The notes: generated by a model from the letters alone, not told the origin. A stretch of 64,000 nucleotides of DNA from Citrobacter freundii ATCC 8090 = MTCC 1658 = NBRC 12681 (GCF_011064845.1 NZ_CP049015.1:4030001-4094000); one strand, 5' to 3'; shown: positions 1-9,554, counted from the stretch's first letter. Numbers and translations are program-made.

Positions 1-85
1 AGTCGTTTTGGTCTGCGCCATCCGCTGCAACGCTCCCTTTCCAATCATCGTACTGTGCAGAAGCCTTAAAGTATTCTTTTTCCAT
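1..85 (-). CDS. Partial CDS of element A, N-terminus only
   Basis: A leftward gene starts at the ATG at 85-83 and runs off the window after 28 codons. An AAAGGA ribosome-binding site lies upstream. The N-terminus is acidic and aromatic, beginning MEKEYFKASAQYDDWKG. I do not recognise the family. It is the last gene visible in element A before that element's non-coding right end, so it is probably element cargo. Confidence 0.5.
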   Translation of the reverse strand, partial: MEKEYFKASAQYDDWKGSVAADGADQND

Positions 86-138
86 CTTTTTTATCCTTTG
101 CTGTGGTTAGTCAATGGTAGCGTAGCGCAGATTTTGGA

Positions 139-568
139 CAATACAAGCCATAAAGCCCCGTTAGTGGTACAAGCAGCAAGCGGAGCGACTTCATCAGATT
201 GTCAGAGGGATCACACCTTATCAGGGTGCTAGTGTACCGTTAGGAGCGTGAGCGAAGCGCTGGCAGAGCCTGCATATCGTGTGCAGGTACGTTTAGCCAC
301 AAGGCCGCACATCGGGCTTAAATGCGCGTGATCAGTCTGTCGATGACATAACAATGCCTGGCTGGGCTTTTAATTCACGTTTTGCTATCGCGGTGTGAGG
401 ATGCAACTGCCGCCAACGCTGAGTTATACTGTCATCTCACCATGTAACTTAGCGTGACAGTTACCAAGGGCGGATCACAATGGTAGAACCCATAGGCGAT
501 TAAAATAGGTAACTATTTAAGTTGCTGATAGAGAAGGCTTTTAAGGCTTCTCCACAAGGGGAGAGATC
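139..568 (+). ncRNA. Candidate structured RNA/end module of element A
   Basis: This stretch has no convincing gene, but it resembles 10575-11066 block by block in the same order and orientation. Shared words include CAATACAAGCC, GCGACTTCATCAG, GCTGGCAGAGCC, TATCGCGGT, ATGGTAGAAC and CTCCACAAGGGGAGA. After ATGGTAGAAC it can form a long hairpin at 496-525 (one mismatch), then GAGAAG/CTTCTC at 531-552, then TCTCC/GGAGA at 549-564. The other copy has hairpins at the same places with different stem sequences. The module ends directly at the tRNA-Gly att copy. Strand and transcription are inferred; a DNA-level role in transfer or recombination is equally possible. Confidence 0.45.
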
Positions 569-591
569 TGGAGCGGGCGAAGGGAATCGAA
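569..591 (-). other. att site: 23-bp copy of the glyU 3' end
   Basis: These 23 bp, starting TGGAGCGGGCGAAGGG, are identical to 31317-31339, which holds the acceptor 3' strand, CCA and part of the T arm of tRNA-Gly on the minus strand. Identity stops sharply after GAATCGAA. The site separates the element A end from the element B integrase gene, which begins 93 bp later. It is the expected product of integration into a tRNA 3' end. Confidence 0.85.
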
Positions 592-684
592 ACTCTGTTT
601 CATTTTTCCATAACGCGACGGTCATAGAATCAACATAGTAACTATTATTGATACTTGATTGCGAGATTTTAGAGGATCAATCTC

Positions 685-1920
685 ATGACAATCAAGGGCC
701 AGGAGTATCTTTATCTTTCACCGGACGGCGTTTGGCAGTTTCAAATCTACGTTCCTGCTTACATGCGCCACATGTTCGGCGGGAAGCGCCTCTACCGGAA
801 AAGCACTGGTACAAGAGACATTTACAAGGCTCGACACTTCCGCAATCACATGCTGGTAGAGTGGAACAACCTGAAAGAACAATTCAAGCCAGATACAGAG
901 GACAGGCGCATCCAGCTTGCGATCACTTCCCTGCACTCACAGATCCGCAAGAATAAAAACAAACCCCTGATTGAGGAGCGAGCCAGTTCTATTCCTCACT
1001 TGTGCCTATTACGTGACGAATACGCCACTGCTTACCGGGATCGGCGTTCACTGTCCACACTGAGCAAATCGGCGCGAGCCGTGGAGGTTTTTCTCCAGAG
1101 TATCGGGAAAGTTGATATCAGTTTGGATCAGATAGGACGGCGGCTGGTTACGGATTTCATCGAAGAACAGCAGAAACGCGACGTAGCAGGGCAGACGCTG
1201 CAAAACTGGTTAACGTCACTGGGAAGCCTCTATGAGTTTGCCAAACGTCGCTACGACGCTATAGCGCCGCTTAATCCGTTTCACGGCATGAACCTCGAAG
1301 CACGGCGCACTATTGAGAGCTACCAGCCGTTTGAATGGCATCAACTATCTACCCTGCTCAACGAAGCAGACGAAGAACTACGAGCCGTCATTCTGATCGG
1401 TTTGTTCTCTGGTGCAAGGCTGGACGAAATCGCCAGCTTGAAAAAATCAGATGTTGTTATAGTGGAAGGGATACAGACTTTCTTCATTAGCAAATCGAAA
1501 ACGAAAGCAGGGGTTAGGCACATACCGATCCACGCTTTTCTGATCGGTATGGTGGATTATTATCTGAGTTTGAACACTGGAGATTACCTGTTACCACAGG
1601 CTAACAAGATTGAACGCAAAGACGGGAAAAAGGGGCCGTTCTATTCCCAGGCATTCACCCGCTTACGGCGTCGCGTAGTGCCTATGGCTACAGATCGCCA
1701 ATGCTTTCACAGTTTGAGGGGGCATTTTATCACGTGTCTTGACCGTGCCGGAGTACCCGAACAGCGTATAGGCTACATCACGGGGCACTCTTCCCAAGCC
1801 GCAGCCACAGAAGCATTCAAGACATACAGCGCGGGGTGTTCCATGAAAGAATTGTCCGACTATGTGGAAATGGTGGATTATCCAGAGATCATCTTCCCTG
1901 AAACGGAAAAAGGGGCGTAA
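685..1920 (+). CDS. Tyrosine recombinase / integrase of element B
   Basis: This 411-aa site-specific recombinase probably catalyses integration and excision of element B at the glyU-derived att site. The N-terminal ~90 residues look like an arm-binding domain (YLSPDGVWQFQIYVP), followed by a SAM-like core-binding region. The catalytic domain shows SGARLDEI (first Arg), FHSLRGHFITCLDRAG (HxxR), then TGHSS and the tyrosine in KTYSAG. AGAGGA precedes the ATG at 685. It is a different integrase type from the element C enzyme at 29926. An rho-independent-like hairpin overlaps its stop codon. Confidence 0.88.
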   Translation: MTIKGQEYLYLSPDGVWQFQIYVPAYMRHMFGGKRLYRKSTGTRDIYKARHFRNHMLVEWNNLKEQFKPDTEDRRIQLAITSLHSQIRKNKNKPLIEERASSIPHLCLLRDEYATAYRDRRSLSTLSKSARAVEVFLQSIGKVDISLDQIGRRLVTDFIEEQQKRDVAGQTLQNWLTSLGSLYEFAKRRYDAIAPLNPFHGMNLEARRTIESYQPFEWHQLSTLLNEADEELRAVILIGLFSGARLDEIASLKKSDVVIVEGIQTFFISKSKTKAGVRHIPIHAFLIGMVDYYLSLNTGDYLLPQANKIERKDGKKGPFYSQAFTRLRRRVVPMATDRQCFHSLRGHFITCLDRAGVPEQRIGYITGHSSQAAATEAFKTYSAGCSMKELSDYVEMVDYPEIIFPETEKGA

Positions 1921-1931
1921 GCCCCTTATTT
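1910..1931 (+). terminator. Hairpin at the end of the element B integrase
   Basis: A 7-bp stem AAGGGGC/GCCCCTT (1910-1916 and 1921-1927) has a GTAA loop, and TTATTTAT follows. The stop codon lies in the loop. The T-tract is imperfect, so efficiency is uncertain. Confidence 0.6.
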
Positions 1932-2169
1932 ATAAACAAATTGATTAGATTAATAAGCTATTGTTTATGAATAATACACGCTAATTCTTGCTTTACGAAC
2001 AAAGCAAGATTAAATAGTAACAAAAAAGCATCAAAGCCATAACACTAAAACCCAAAAAAACCCATCAAATTCAGTAGGTTACACACTTAAATAACAGAAA
2101 CCATTATTGATTTTTTGTTACAAAGACCACATTATGAATGAACCTATGTAGAAATTTAAGGTGTTTGTT

Positions 2170-2841
2170 ATGGATACTACATTCATTGCTGAACCTATAG
2201 TAAGCATTGACGAAAAGTTGTTGGGCGTTGAGCTTCTCACTCGCTTCATTTCCCCAGATGGACGCCCCCTTCATCCTGAGTTCGTAATTTCATCTTGGGA
2301 TTTAGATAGGAAACGGCTTTTCCTATACGAACAATGCGGAAACATTGCCAGTATGCAAAAGTGGTTCGAACGAAAGAATCTATTTTGTACACTGAACATT
2401 GATCAGCAAATGGCTTTTCTGATACGTCATGACTACATACTTAGACAAACTTTCGAATCGATGCCATTCATCAAACTTGAGCTTTCTGAGAATTTCCTAG
2501 GTTTAGATAAAGGATTAAAAAACCCCTTGTTAAAGGCACTGAGCCAGGGTGTAAATGGGCTATGGCTCGATGACCTTGGCGCAGGAAACGCGAATGTAGT
2601 TAGTTTGATGGAAGGATACTTTGAGGTTGTAAAAGTAGATCGCTGCTTCTTTAATCAGCAGGTGCAGAAACCAACCTTCTACCCGCTGATTGCTTCCATT
2701 CAAAAACACTGCGGCAAAGTTATTATCGAAGGGATTGAGAATCGAGAACATTTGGGAATACTGCGTGAGGTGGGGATTTGGGGATTACAGGGGTATCTTA
2801 TTAAATCTGTCCCTTTTAAAAATGTGGATTCATTGCTGTAG
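2170..2841 (+). CDS. EAL-domain protein (c-di-GMP phosphodiesterase-like)
   Basis: This is a stand-alone EAL domain of 223 aa without a sensor or membrane segment, so it is probably cytoplasmic. Family landmarks are present in order: GVELLTR in place of the EALLR signature, LNID, LELSE, WLDDLGAGNAN (canonical DDFGAG), VKVD, IIEGIEN (AEGVE) and LQGYL. Most metal-binding acidic residues appear retained, so hydrolysis of cyclic-di-GMP is possible. A degenerate regulatory role, as in YdiV, cannot be excluded. The ATG at 2170 (AAGG 8 nt upstream) is preferred over the GTG at 2161. Flanking DNA is AT-rich, as expected for element cargo. Confidence 0.8.
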   Translation: MDTTFIAEPIVSIDEKLLGVELLTRFISPDGRPLHPEFVISSWDLDRKRLFLYEQCGNIASMQKWFERKNLFCTLNIDQQMAFLIRHDYILRQTFESMPFIKLELSENFLGLDKGLKNPLLKALSQGVNGLWLDDLGAGNANVVSLMEGYFEVVKVDRCFFNQQVQKPTFYPLIASIQKHCGKVIIEGIENREHLGILREVGIWGLQGYLIKSVPFKNVDSLL

Positions 2842-3665
2842 TGTTGAAACCATCACCCCTTTGATGTATCACCCACCTGTAGACGATTGACCGGACGACA
2901 TTTGCAGCGTTAGCGACTGAGCAAAGCTGGCTTGAGAAGCTCTCGCCTGGAAATCAATGTAATCGCTTAATCTTGAGCTATCGCTGGCGATAGTGAGCGG
3001 TACGGATGCCTCAAGATTTAGATTGAATGTAGGATTCACCGTGTACACTGGCGCATTGCCGCTGCTGAGTGACATTGCGGAACCACGAAGAGAATCAACA
3101 TTTAGGCTGTATTGATTTGCCGCTGTTCCAGCATTACCGCCACCAACGCCCAACCAATCCATGATAGCTGGCCCCACTGAACGAGTATTGAAGCCCGTCT
3201 TATCCTGAATCCAATCCGCTGTAGCATTCGCAGAACCACCCACAGCACCATCGTAGAGGGCCTGGGCCGCTGGCTTATCGCTATTAGTGAACCACTGAGG
3301 GAAACGGGAGCGAAGCCCTTCATTCAGATCAGACACTACGCCGGAAATCTCACCAACAAAGCCCGTCACCTGTTTAGCCAGATCTCCTAATCCCTCTCCA
3401 AGCATTCCAGCCGATTCGGTGATAACTTGCGTGTTTTTAACAAGCTCGTCGCCACCGTCAGCGAAGCCTTTCATAAAGCCAGTGAATAGACTGTTATCAA
3501 CACCATTCACCAGATTACCCATTGCAACGGACAGATCGCCGTAAGCGTAGGCTTGTTTGATCTGCTCGTCGTCCAGCGTCTGACCGCTATCAATGTAGTG
3601 GTTTACTGAATTTGGCCACCTGAACAGAGGTGATATGCTCACCTCAGAACATTACAGGTGCCTCA

Positions 3666-4834
<1,169 letters not shown>

Positions 4835-4885
4835 CCACTACAGTATCTTCGTTCAGTAGATAAAGATTGGTCATAATCCTCCTGG

Positions 4886-5647
4886 TTAAAATGGTATTGG
4901 GTCGCAATCGTCGTAGATTGCCGTTGTTCGCGGTGTAAATACTTCTGTCCTTCCGGTGTATTCAGATACCACTCTGGAAAGAAGTTGGTAGGCTGCTTCC
5001 TCATCGCCCATTGTCTCTTTTAGCCCCCATGCCACAGCGGCATCAGTGGGATCGCCATTCGTTTTGTAAATAGCTACACCGCCCCAGGGAAGCTCTGGCT
5101 TGTCCTGCTGAATGAGGATCGTTGGTGTTGATTGATAATCAGGGTCATCCCAGACACATGGAATGTCATCCCGATCAGGAACTAAATGTTCCTCTGCGGC
5201 CTTAACTGGTTCAGGGGCTGGCACTTCGTCAGACACTACTACAGGCTGCGCTGTTAGCGCTTCTGGTGGGGTAATGTGAGCATCAATTAGCGGGAGTGCT
5301 CGTAATTCCTTATTTCTCCGTCCTTCGATTTTGGTTCTGGTAATGAGTCCAATTAATTCCATCTGTTCGATCAGGTCGTTTGTCTTTGGTCGAGATAACC
5401 TGCAAACTTTTGCAAGATCGCTTTGTTCCTCGTAACAAACACCGCCGGATTTCTCCCAGTCTGCTACGTAACAATACAATTTTTGCATGCTGGCGCTGAA
5501 CTTCACTCTTCCTTTTTCAAGAAGAGGGGAATAGATAAATGGGATTTCTTTGAAGTAATGCGGAATGTTGAGTGTGCGATCTCTCGTTACGCCGTCTTTG
5601 TCTGTGTACTGGTAATCTGCCTTAATCTGGGCGAGGGTTTTTGCCAT
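4886..5647 (-). CDS. Winged-helix protein of element B, candidate replication initiator
   Basis: This 253-aa cytoplasmic protein has a winged helix-turn-helix at about residues 55-115 (SASMQKLYCYVADWEKSGG to SRPKTNDLIEQMELIGLI), then a Pro/Glu-rich linker and an acidic C-terminus. The layout resembles phage O-type or plasmid replication proteins, but I do not recognise the exact family. AGGAG precedes the ATG at 5647 and lies inside an overlapping short leader frame (5587-5694), which suggests translational coupling. Iterons at 7021-7155 are the likely partner if this is an initiator. A transcription factor is the alternative. Confidence 0.6.
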   Translation of the reverse strand: MAKTLAQIKADYQYTDKDGVTRDRTLNIPHYFKEIPFIYSPLLEKGRVKFSASMQKLYCYVADWEKSGGVCYEEQSDLAKVCRLSRPKTNDLIEQMELIGLITRTKIEGRRNKELRALPLIDAHITPPEALTAQPVVVSDEVPAPEPVKAAEEHLVPDRDDIPCVWDDPDYQSTPTILIQQDKPELPWGGVAIYKTNGDPTDAAVAWGLKETMGDEEAAYQLLSRVVSEYTGRTEVFTPRTTAIYDDCDPIPF

Positions 5648-5694
5648 TGTTGTTTGCTCCTATGTATGCTCAGTAAATTACGAATGCTCTTCAT
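5587..5694 (-). CDS. Possible 35-aa leader peptide upstream of the winged-helix gene
   Basis: A frame starting MKSIRNLLSIHRSKQQWQK has GGAG 9 nt upstream. It overlaps the first 61 nt of the winged-helix gene, whose ribosome site lies inside it. Leader-coupled translation is known for plasmid rep genes. The evidence here is position only. Confidence 0.25.
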   Translation of the reverse strand: MKSIRNLLSIHRSKQQWQKPSPRLRQITSTQTKTA

Positions 5695-5749
5695 TTGGTT
5701 TTCTCCGCTTCTCATTCGTGGGGGGTGGGTTAACGCTGGAACGTAGTTA

Positions 5750-5917
5750 TTACGCGCCAGCCTTCGAGTATTTGACCGCCAGACTTTGGCATTCCTCAAG
5801 AAGAAGTGCGCTTACGCTCATTTTTCGGCGCTTTGCTTCTTTGAACAGAATCTGGAATGTGTCATCCGGGATCATTAACGATGTGGACGGCGGTAATTTG
5901 GTTTTCTTCTCGATCAT
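5750..5917 (-). CDS. Small basic protein, possible DNA-binding regulator
   Basis: This 55-aa protein starts MIEKKTKLPPSTSLMIPDD behind a strong AGAAGGAG site. It has a short strand followed by two helices (DTFQILFKEAKRRKMSVSALLLEECQSLAV), which fits a ribbon-helix-helix-like regulator such as those in copy control or antitoxins. It is the middle gene of the leftward element B set. The in-frame upstream extension to 6016 lacks a ribosome site and overlaps the neighbour. Confidence 0.6.
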   Translation of the reverse strand: MIEKKTKLPPSTSLMIPDDTFQILFKEAKRRKMSVSALLLEECQSLAVKYSKAGA

Positions 5918-5936
5918 ACTGGTTTCTCCTTCTGGG

Positions 5937-6264
5937 TTATTCGTTGGTTGTCGTATCAGCCTGTTCAGCTTTCCACTGATCGTAAAGTTCGATCCCCTTA
6001 CGTAATCGTTCAGCATGTTCTAAGTAACCTTGACGCTGTGCTGCTGCTCTCTGGCTGTTCATTGCCTTGCGGGTCTTATCACCTGCTTTCAGAGCATCGA
6101 AGACAAGCTCTGGATTGAAATACTTAATGTTGGTTCTCCTTGCGTTAGATACACGGAAACACCATCCAGGAAGAACGTTATTAACGTTGCCTGATAGTGC
6201 AGTGTGATCTGGATTGTTTGGGTCAGGCTGGATGCCTAAGAAGAGGACGGATGAATGCTTTCAT
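5937..6264 (-). CDS. Small gene with apparent +1 frameshift at CTTAGGC or an ATT start
   Basis: A frame open from about 6258 to the stop at 5937 reads like protein: GIQPDPNNPDHTALSGNV, then KYFNPELVFDALKAGDKTRK and LRKGIELYDQWKAEQADTT. It has no in-frame ATG or GTG. It can start at ATT (6128) with AAGGAG exactly 7 nt upstream, giving 63 aa. Alternatively, the ATG at 6264 opens MKAFIRPLL and hits CTT-AGG-C at 6240-6234; a +1 slip there joins it to the long frame, giving about 108 aa. A plain frameshift mutation is the null explanation. The gene lies 19 bp upstream of the 55-aa gene. Confidence 0.5.
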
Positions 6265-7020
6265 CACCCGACAAAACTTACTATAACATGAAATGATTTC
6301 AATGTCAACAGGTAGGTGTTAATTTTTCCCATTACAGATAATAGCACACCTTCCCTGTTGCGATCAACCTCTGTCTTCCATCATAAAACGCGCTGTATCG
6401 CGCTATAAGAGGTTTGCATACACATGCACTACATCGGTACTCCCTGCGCCGTTTAAATCGCCCTACGGGCTTCCTGTGCGTTCCGGTGTGTCATGGGCCA
6501 CCCTCTGGCATTTATTCCCGAAACCAATAGCACAACTACAGACGGATAACGGTAGTTATCAGGATGGTAGGTGTTGGTATTGGATTGAGGCTTAGTGAAC
6601 CGTAGCACGGTGAGCTTTAGCCCTGCTGCTCTACCTTCGAGAATGAGCACGACTACGGACAACAGGACGTAGGAGGGGTTAATTGTCGTTAGGTAGAGTT
6701 GGCATGTGGACGATTACACGTAGTGTAGTTGGGTACATGGTTACATACCGCGCACAGCGCAATGGTATTCGTCAACGGCGAAAGCGATCTCTTGCCGATG
6801 GCAAATAATCATTCGTGCCTGACGTTCGTCAGAAACGAAGTTTGCACGAGTCCAGAAGGTACAGAGAATGCTGTCGCTTGTTCCATGAGCGGTACGGGGC
6901 TGACCGAGGAGCCAACCAAAGGCGAAACAGGTCACTTGCCCGGAGAGTACCGAGCAGGGACAACGACAAAAGAATTAAAAGATAGTCTTATTAATTAGTA
7001 GTCTTGTTTAATCTTATAGT
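6265..7020. other. Gene-free control region of element B
   Basis: About 750 bp with no gene I trust. A hairpin with GGCT/AGCC and ACCGT-AGC-ACGGT (6589-6622) stands out. Short open frames at 6453-6662 and 6729-6998 lack ribosome sites and protein-like composition. The region lies between the leftward gene set and the iterons, so it may hold promoters and copy-control RNA. Confidence 0.4.
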
Positions 7021-7155
7021 GTGCCGTTTCGTTACTTTAAAAGTACCAAAACGTTACTTTCGTTATGATCTCGAGTACCAAAACGTTACTTTCAGTTACC
7101 CATTGGTGCAGATGCCCATCATTTTGATGTATGCCGAAAGTAACAAAATGGTACT
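7021..7155. repeat. 18-bp iterons, candidate replication origin of element B
   Basis: GTACCAAAACGTTACTTT occurs perfectly at 7043-7060 and 7075-7092. A diverged copy lies at 7021-7038 (GTGCCGTTTCGTTACTTT), and an inverted copy at 7138-7155 (GTACCATTTTGTTACTTT on the minus strand). AT-rich DNA flanks the array. This resembles iteron origins bound by winged-helix initiators, and a winged-helix gene lies 1.4 kb away. An operator array is the alternative. Confidence 0.65.
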
Positions 7156-7929
7156 TTCAGCCCTTCACCCAACGGTAAATCGTCGCCCTGCTCACTGCGT
7201 ACCGTCCACGCAACAACACCTAAGATTAATCCGACTAAAGCAGCGGTTAATAACGGTAAACCCGGCGGTAATAGGCAGGTAATGATCAAGGGTAAATGTA
7301 GCCTAAGTTAAACTTTCAACTTATAATTCATAATCACTTAACTTTGTTGAAGTCTTACGCTGTGCGACTTACAGCGATCATTGTGGACAATGTACACTTT
7401 CACCTGTGCAACATTTGTTGAACGAGTTTTCTCATTTTATTGTTATAATGTAACAATTCGCTTTTTTCCATGCTGAAACCCGCCAATTGGTTAGCATTCT
7501 AATCGTTTCTTAGGGGAAACAATTCAGATGGGAATCATTATCATCTACGGTGCAATATCCCTACCTCAAGGTTCTGTAGAAATGTGAGATAGAATACCTA
7601 ACCTATTGATTTATTTGATACGCTACGCTTTATCTTCGCCCTTCGCCTCTCTGGTATGCAATGAATCTGCATAAACCGTGCATAGCCTCGCCAGGATTTG
7701 GCAACGTTCAAACATCTATTTAGACTTGCCAACATCATGATTTTGTTAATGATATTCCGTATTTGTGCGAGTTTTGAACAGGGGGGGCCGTGCTTATTCG
7801 CGTTCAGTAGTGCTGGAAATGGCGCAGCCCTCAACCACCCCACGTAAAATTGTGAGATTGAATAGTTGTAACTTATTGAAAATGATCATAATCTTATTTC
7901 ACAGTGTCAATAATGATGGAGATAAGTAG
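7156..7929. other. AT-rich intergenic region of element B
   Basis: No supported gene. Repeated GGTAA words occur around 7240-7290. The 3' part carries the promoter and leader of the rightward operon that begins at 7930. The open frame at 7598-7843 on the minus strand has no ribosome site. Confidence 0.35.
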
Positions 7930-8490
7930 ATGGCGACCACGAAGATAATCACCCAGGCAGAGGCGTTTAAGCTGATAGGCTGGCTTGAGAGTCATAACAA
8001 ACAGCTATTCGCAGATGTAGCGATCACTATGGCCTCTTTATGTTTACGGGTAGGTGACACGGTGAATTTGAAGTTCAGCCAGTTCAAGGAGGGAAATACG
8101 CTGGAAGTGCTGGAGAGTAAGACGGGCAAGAAGAAGGAAATCATAGTCCCTGCGAAGGTGTGGGAGATTGTAGGACGTCGCCGCCAGGCATTCCCGAAAG
8201 ACGAATATGTTTTCACGTCACACAGCAATCGTGCATCAGGAAAAGCCCCTGTCAGCCGTGAACAGGTGAACCGTGAGATCAAACAGGCTGCGGAGAATGT
8301 GGGGATCAAAGGAACAGTTGGATGCCATTCTTTTCGCAAGTTTTCTGCCACACAGGTGTGGGAGAAGTCTAACGGGAATTTGGCTTTAGCAATGAAAGCG
8401 CTGAACCACTCAGATCCTAAAGTCACCATGAACTATTTGAAGATTGACGTTAAAAGCGTGGGCGCTGCCCTTGCAAACATTTGGGAGTGA
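7930..8490 (+). CDS. Catalytic-domain-only tyrosine recombinase
   Basis: This 186-aa recombinase lacks an arm-binding domain. It shows SLCLRVGDTVNL (first Arg), SKTGKKKEI (beta-hairpin Lys), CHSFRKFSATQVW (HxxR), LNHSD (His) and NYL (Tyr). Such short enzymes often resolve plasmid dimers, like ResD of F, which would fit an element with a plasmid-like origin. GGAG precedes the ATG. It heads an operon of very tightly packed genes that ends at the terminator at 9534. Confidence 0.8.
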   Translation: MATTKIITQAEAFKLIGWLESHNKQLFADVAITMASLCLRVGDTVNLKFSQFKEGNTLEVLESKTGKKKEIIVPAKVWEIVGRRRQAFPKDEYVFTSHSNRASGKAPVSREQVNREIKQAAENVGIKGTVGCHSFRKFSATQVWEKSNGNLALAMKALNHSDPKVTMNYLKIDVKSVGAALANIWE

Positions 8491-8495
8491 TACCG

Positions 8496-8690
8496 ATGAA
8501 AAACAGCTTACTGGTGCTGTCATTATTACCAGCCCTGGCAAATGCCGGACAAATAACCCTTGTTCTTAGTGACGAACAGGAAACAGACAACGCGCGGATT
8601 TGCGTTTATAGCAACGCCAATTATACAGAGACAGTGACGATCAGACCGTCGCAGCAATGCCGCTACACAATGACCTTTGAAGAGGAGTAA
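8496..8690 (+). CDS. Small exported protein, unknown
   Basis: This 64-aa protein begins with a signal peptide (MKNSLLVLSLLPALANAG, cleavage probably after ANA). The mature part is about 46 aa, acidic, with two cysteines that could form a disulphide in the periplasm. The start at 8496 follows the recombinase stop by 5 nt, and the stop overlaps the next ATG (TAATG). I do not recognise the family. Confidence 0.65.
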   Translation: MKNSLLVLSLLPALANAGQITLVLSDEQETDNARICVYSNANYTETVTIRPSQQCRYTMTFEEE

Positions 8691-8893
8691 TGAGTATGGA
8701 GATTATAGAGATGAACGAACACACAACCGCTTTCAGCCCTATTGAGAGCGAAGAAGAATTGAAATTCGCCGTAGCATTTTTGGACATGTGGCAGAGAAGC
8801 CAGGAGCACGGCGTGAACTTTGAACAGGTGTTGAAAGATGCAATTCAACAAGCAACACCGAACGAGGATCGTAAATGGGTGAGTATCAAATGA
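8690..8893 (+). CDS. Small acidic protein, unknown
   Basis: This 67-aa helical, acidic protein starts MSMEIIEMNEHTTAF. Its ATG overlaps the previous stop (TAATG), and its 3' end overlaps the next gene. No family recognised. Tight coupling suggests coordinated expression with the recombinase. Confidence 0.6.
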   Translation: MSMEIIEMNEHTTAFSPIESEEELKFAVAFLDMWQRSQEHGVNFEQVLKDAIQQATPNEDRKWVSIK

Positions 8894-9183
8894 CTAACAG
8901 TTACGGATTGAAAACGCCTGAACAATGGCAACAAGAAAGTATTCTTACCCTGCTGTTTCATTACGATCACGTTGAAGCCTGTTTCATGGCTGATTCAAGC
9001 AAGGAGCTACCAGAGGATCACGACTGGAACAGAGCGGAGGAGTATTTAGAAAGCCTGATAGAATGGCTGGCTGGTTATACGGACGAAAGCGAGGTGAGAA
9101 AGGCTATCGAGTGTTACAGCATCAAAGGCAGTGAAGAGCAAACAGAATTTTTCTTAGGTGCAATTCTCGGAGATGAGTATTGA
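8875..9183 (+). CDS. Acidic protein, unknown
   Basis: This 102-aa, mostly helical, strongly acidic protein starts at 8875 with GAGG 7 nt upstream; an internal ATG at 8890 is possible. Composition (EQWQQES, ELPEDHDWNRAEEYLESL) resembles small phage accessory or DNA-mimic-like proteins, but no family is evident. It overlaps both neighbours. Confidence 0.6.
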   Translation: MGEYQMTNSYGLKTPEQWQQESILTLLFHYDHVEACFMADSSKELPEDHDWNRAEEYLESLIEWLAGYTDESEVRKAIECYSIKGSEEQTEFFLGAILGDEY

Positions 9184-9304
9184 AAAAGGAAGAAGAGCTA
9201 ATCACCAGCTTTATCTGGTGTGGTGCTACGGTGTGCGTTTATACGCAGGTAGTAAAGTTTGCAGGGACGACGATACAGCGTCACCTGTTACCAACAAACC
9301 TTAG
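9173..9304 (+). CDS. Short basic protein, 43 aa
   Basis: The ATG at 9173 has CTCGGAG directly upstream and opens MSIEKGRRANHQLYLVWCYG, ending at the TAG at 9302-9304. It overlaps the previous gene by 11 nt, in keeping with this operon's packing. The aromatic-then-acidic pattern looks more protein-like than the competing frame that starts TTG at 9180. Function unknown. Confidence 0.5.
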   Translation: MSIEKGRRANHQLYLVWCYGVRLYAGSKVCRDDDTASPVTNKP

Positions 9305-9312
9305 AAGAGCAG

Positions 9313-9528
9313 TTGATCAGCAAGTGGCAGGGGCCGCCAACCACCAAGAAGCCAGCCCCCGCCGTATTCAACATTCCCAACGGAGAGAAGGAAATGCAGA
9401 ACAGCAGCATTATGGCGTTAGCGCTCGCGCTGTGCAACGCAGAACAAGGTCAAGCGGTTAAAGTACCAGCAATGACAGGAAGCCAGCTTCATTTGCTTAT
9501 GATGTGGCTACGGGCTTTGAGAAGATAA
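9313..9528 (+). CDS. Small protein, last gene of the element B operon
   Basis: The frame can start at TTG 9313 (71 aa) or at ATG 9393 (45 aa; AAGG upstream). The C-terminal half (NSSIMALALALCNAEQGQAV then SQLHLLMMWLRALRR) is hydrophobic and amphipathic and could associate with membranes. A strong terminator follows within 6 nt of the stop codon. Function unknown. Confidence 0.45.
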   Translation: MISKWQGPPTTKKPAPAVFNIPNGEKEMQNSSIMALALALCNAEQGQAVKVPAMTGSQLHLLMMWLRALRR

Positions 9529-9533
9529 TTCGA

Positions 9534-9554
9534 GGGGGCGTAACGCCCCCTTTT
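9534..9554 (+). terminator. Rho-independent terminator of the element B operon
   Basis: A perfect 7-bp GC stem GGGGGCG/CGCCCCC has a TAA loop and is followed by TTTT. It closes the operon 7930-9528. Confidence 0.9.

Noticed and set aside
1..600. Group I/II intron, tmRNA or retron RNA at the element A end
   Set aside because: No intron core, reverse transcriptase or tmRNA tag and tRNA-like ends are seen. CAATGGTAGAAC resembles the tRNA-Gly D arm but is in the opposite orientation to the att copy and lacks a pairing acceptor.
6729..6998. 89-aa open frame in element B
   Set aside because: No ribosome site and biased, low-complexity composition; treated as non-coding.
7004..7282. 92-aa frame through the iterons
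   Set aside because: It only translates the repeats and lacks a ribosome site.
9180..9461. 94-codon frame starting TTG at 9180
   Set aside because: Its second half is Arg/Gln-rich as expected of a shadow frame. The ATG at 9173 in another frame and the frame at 9313 explain the region better.
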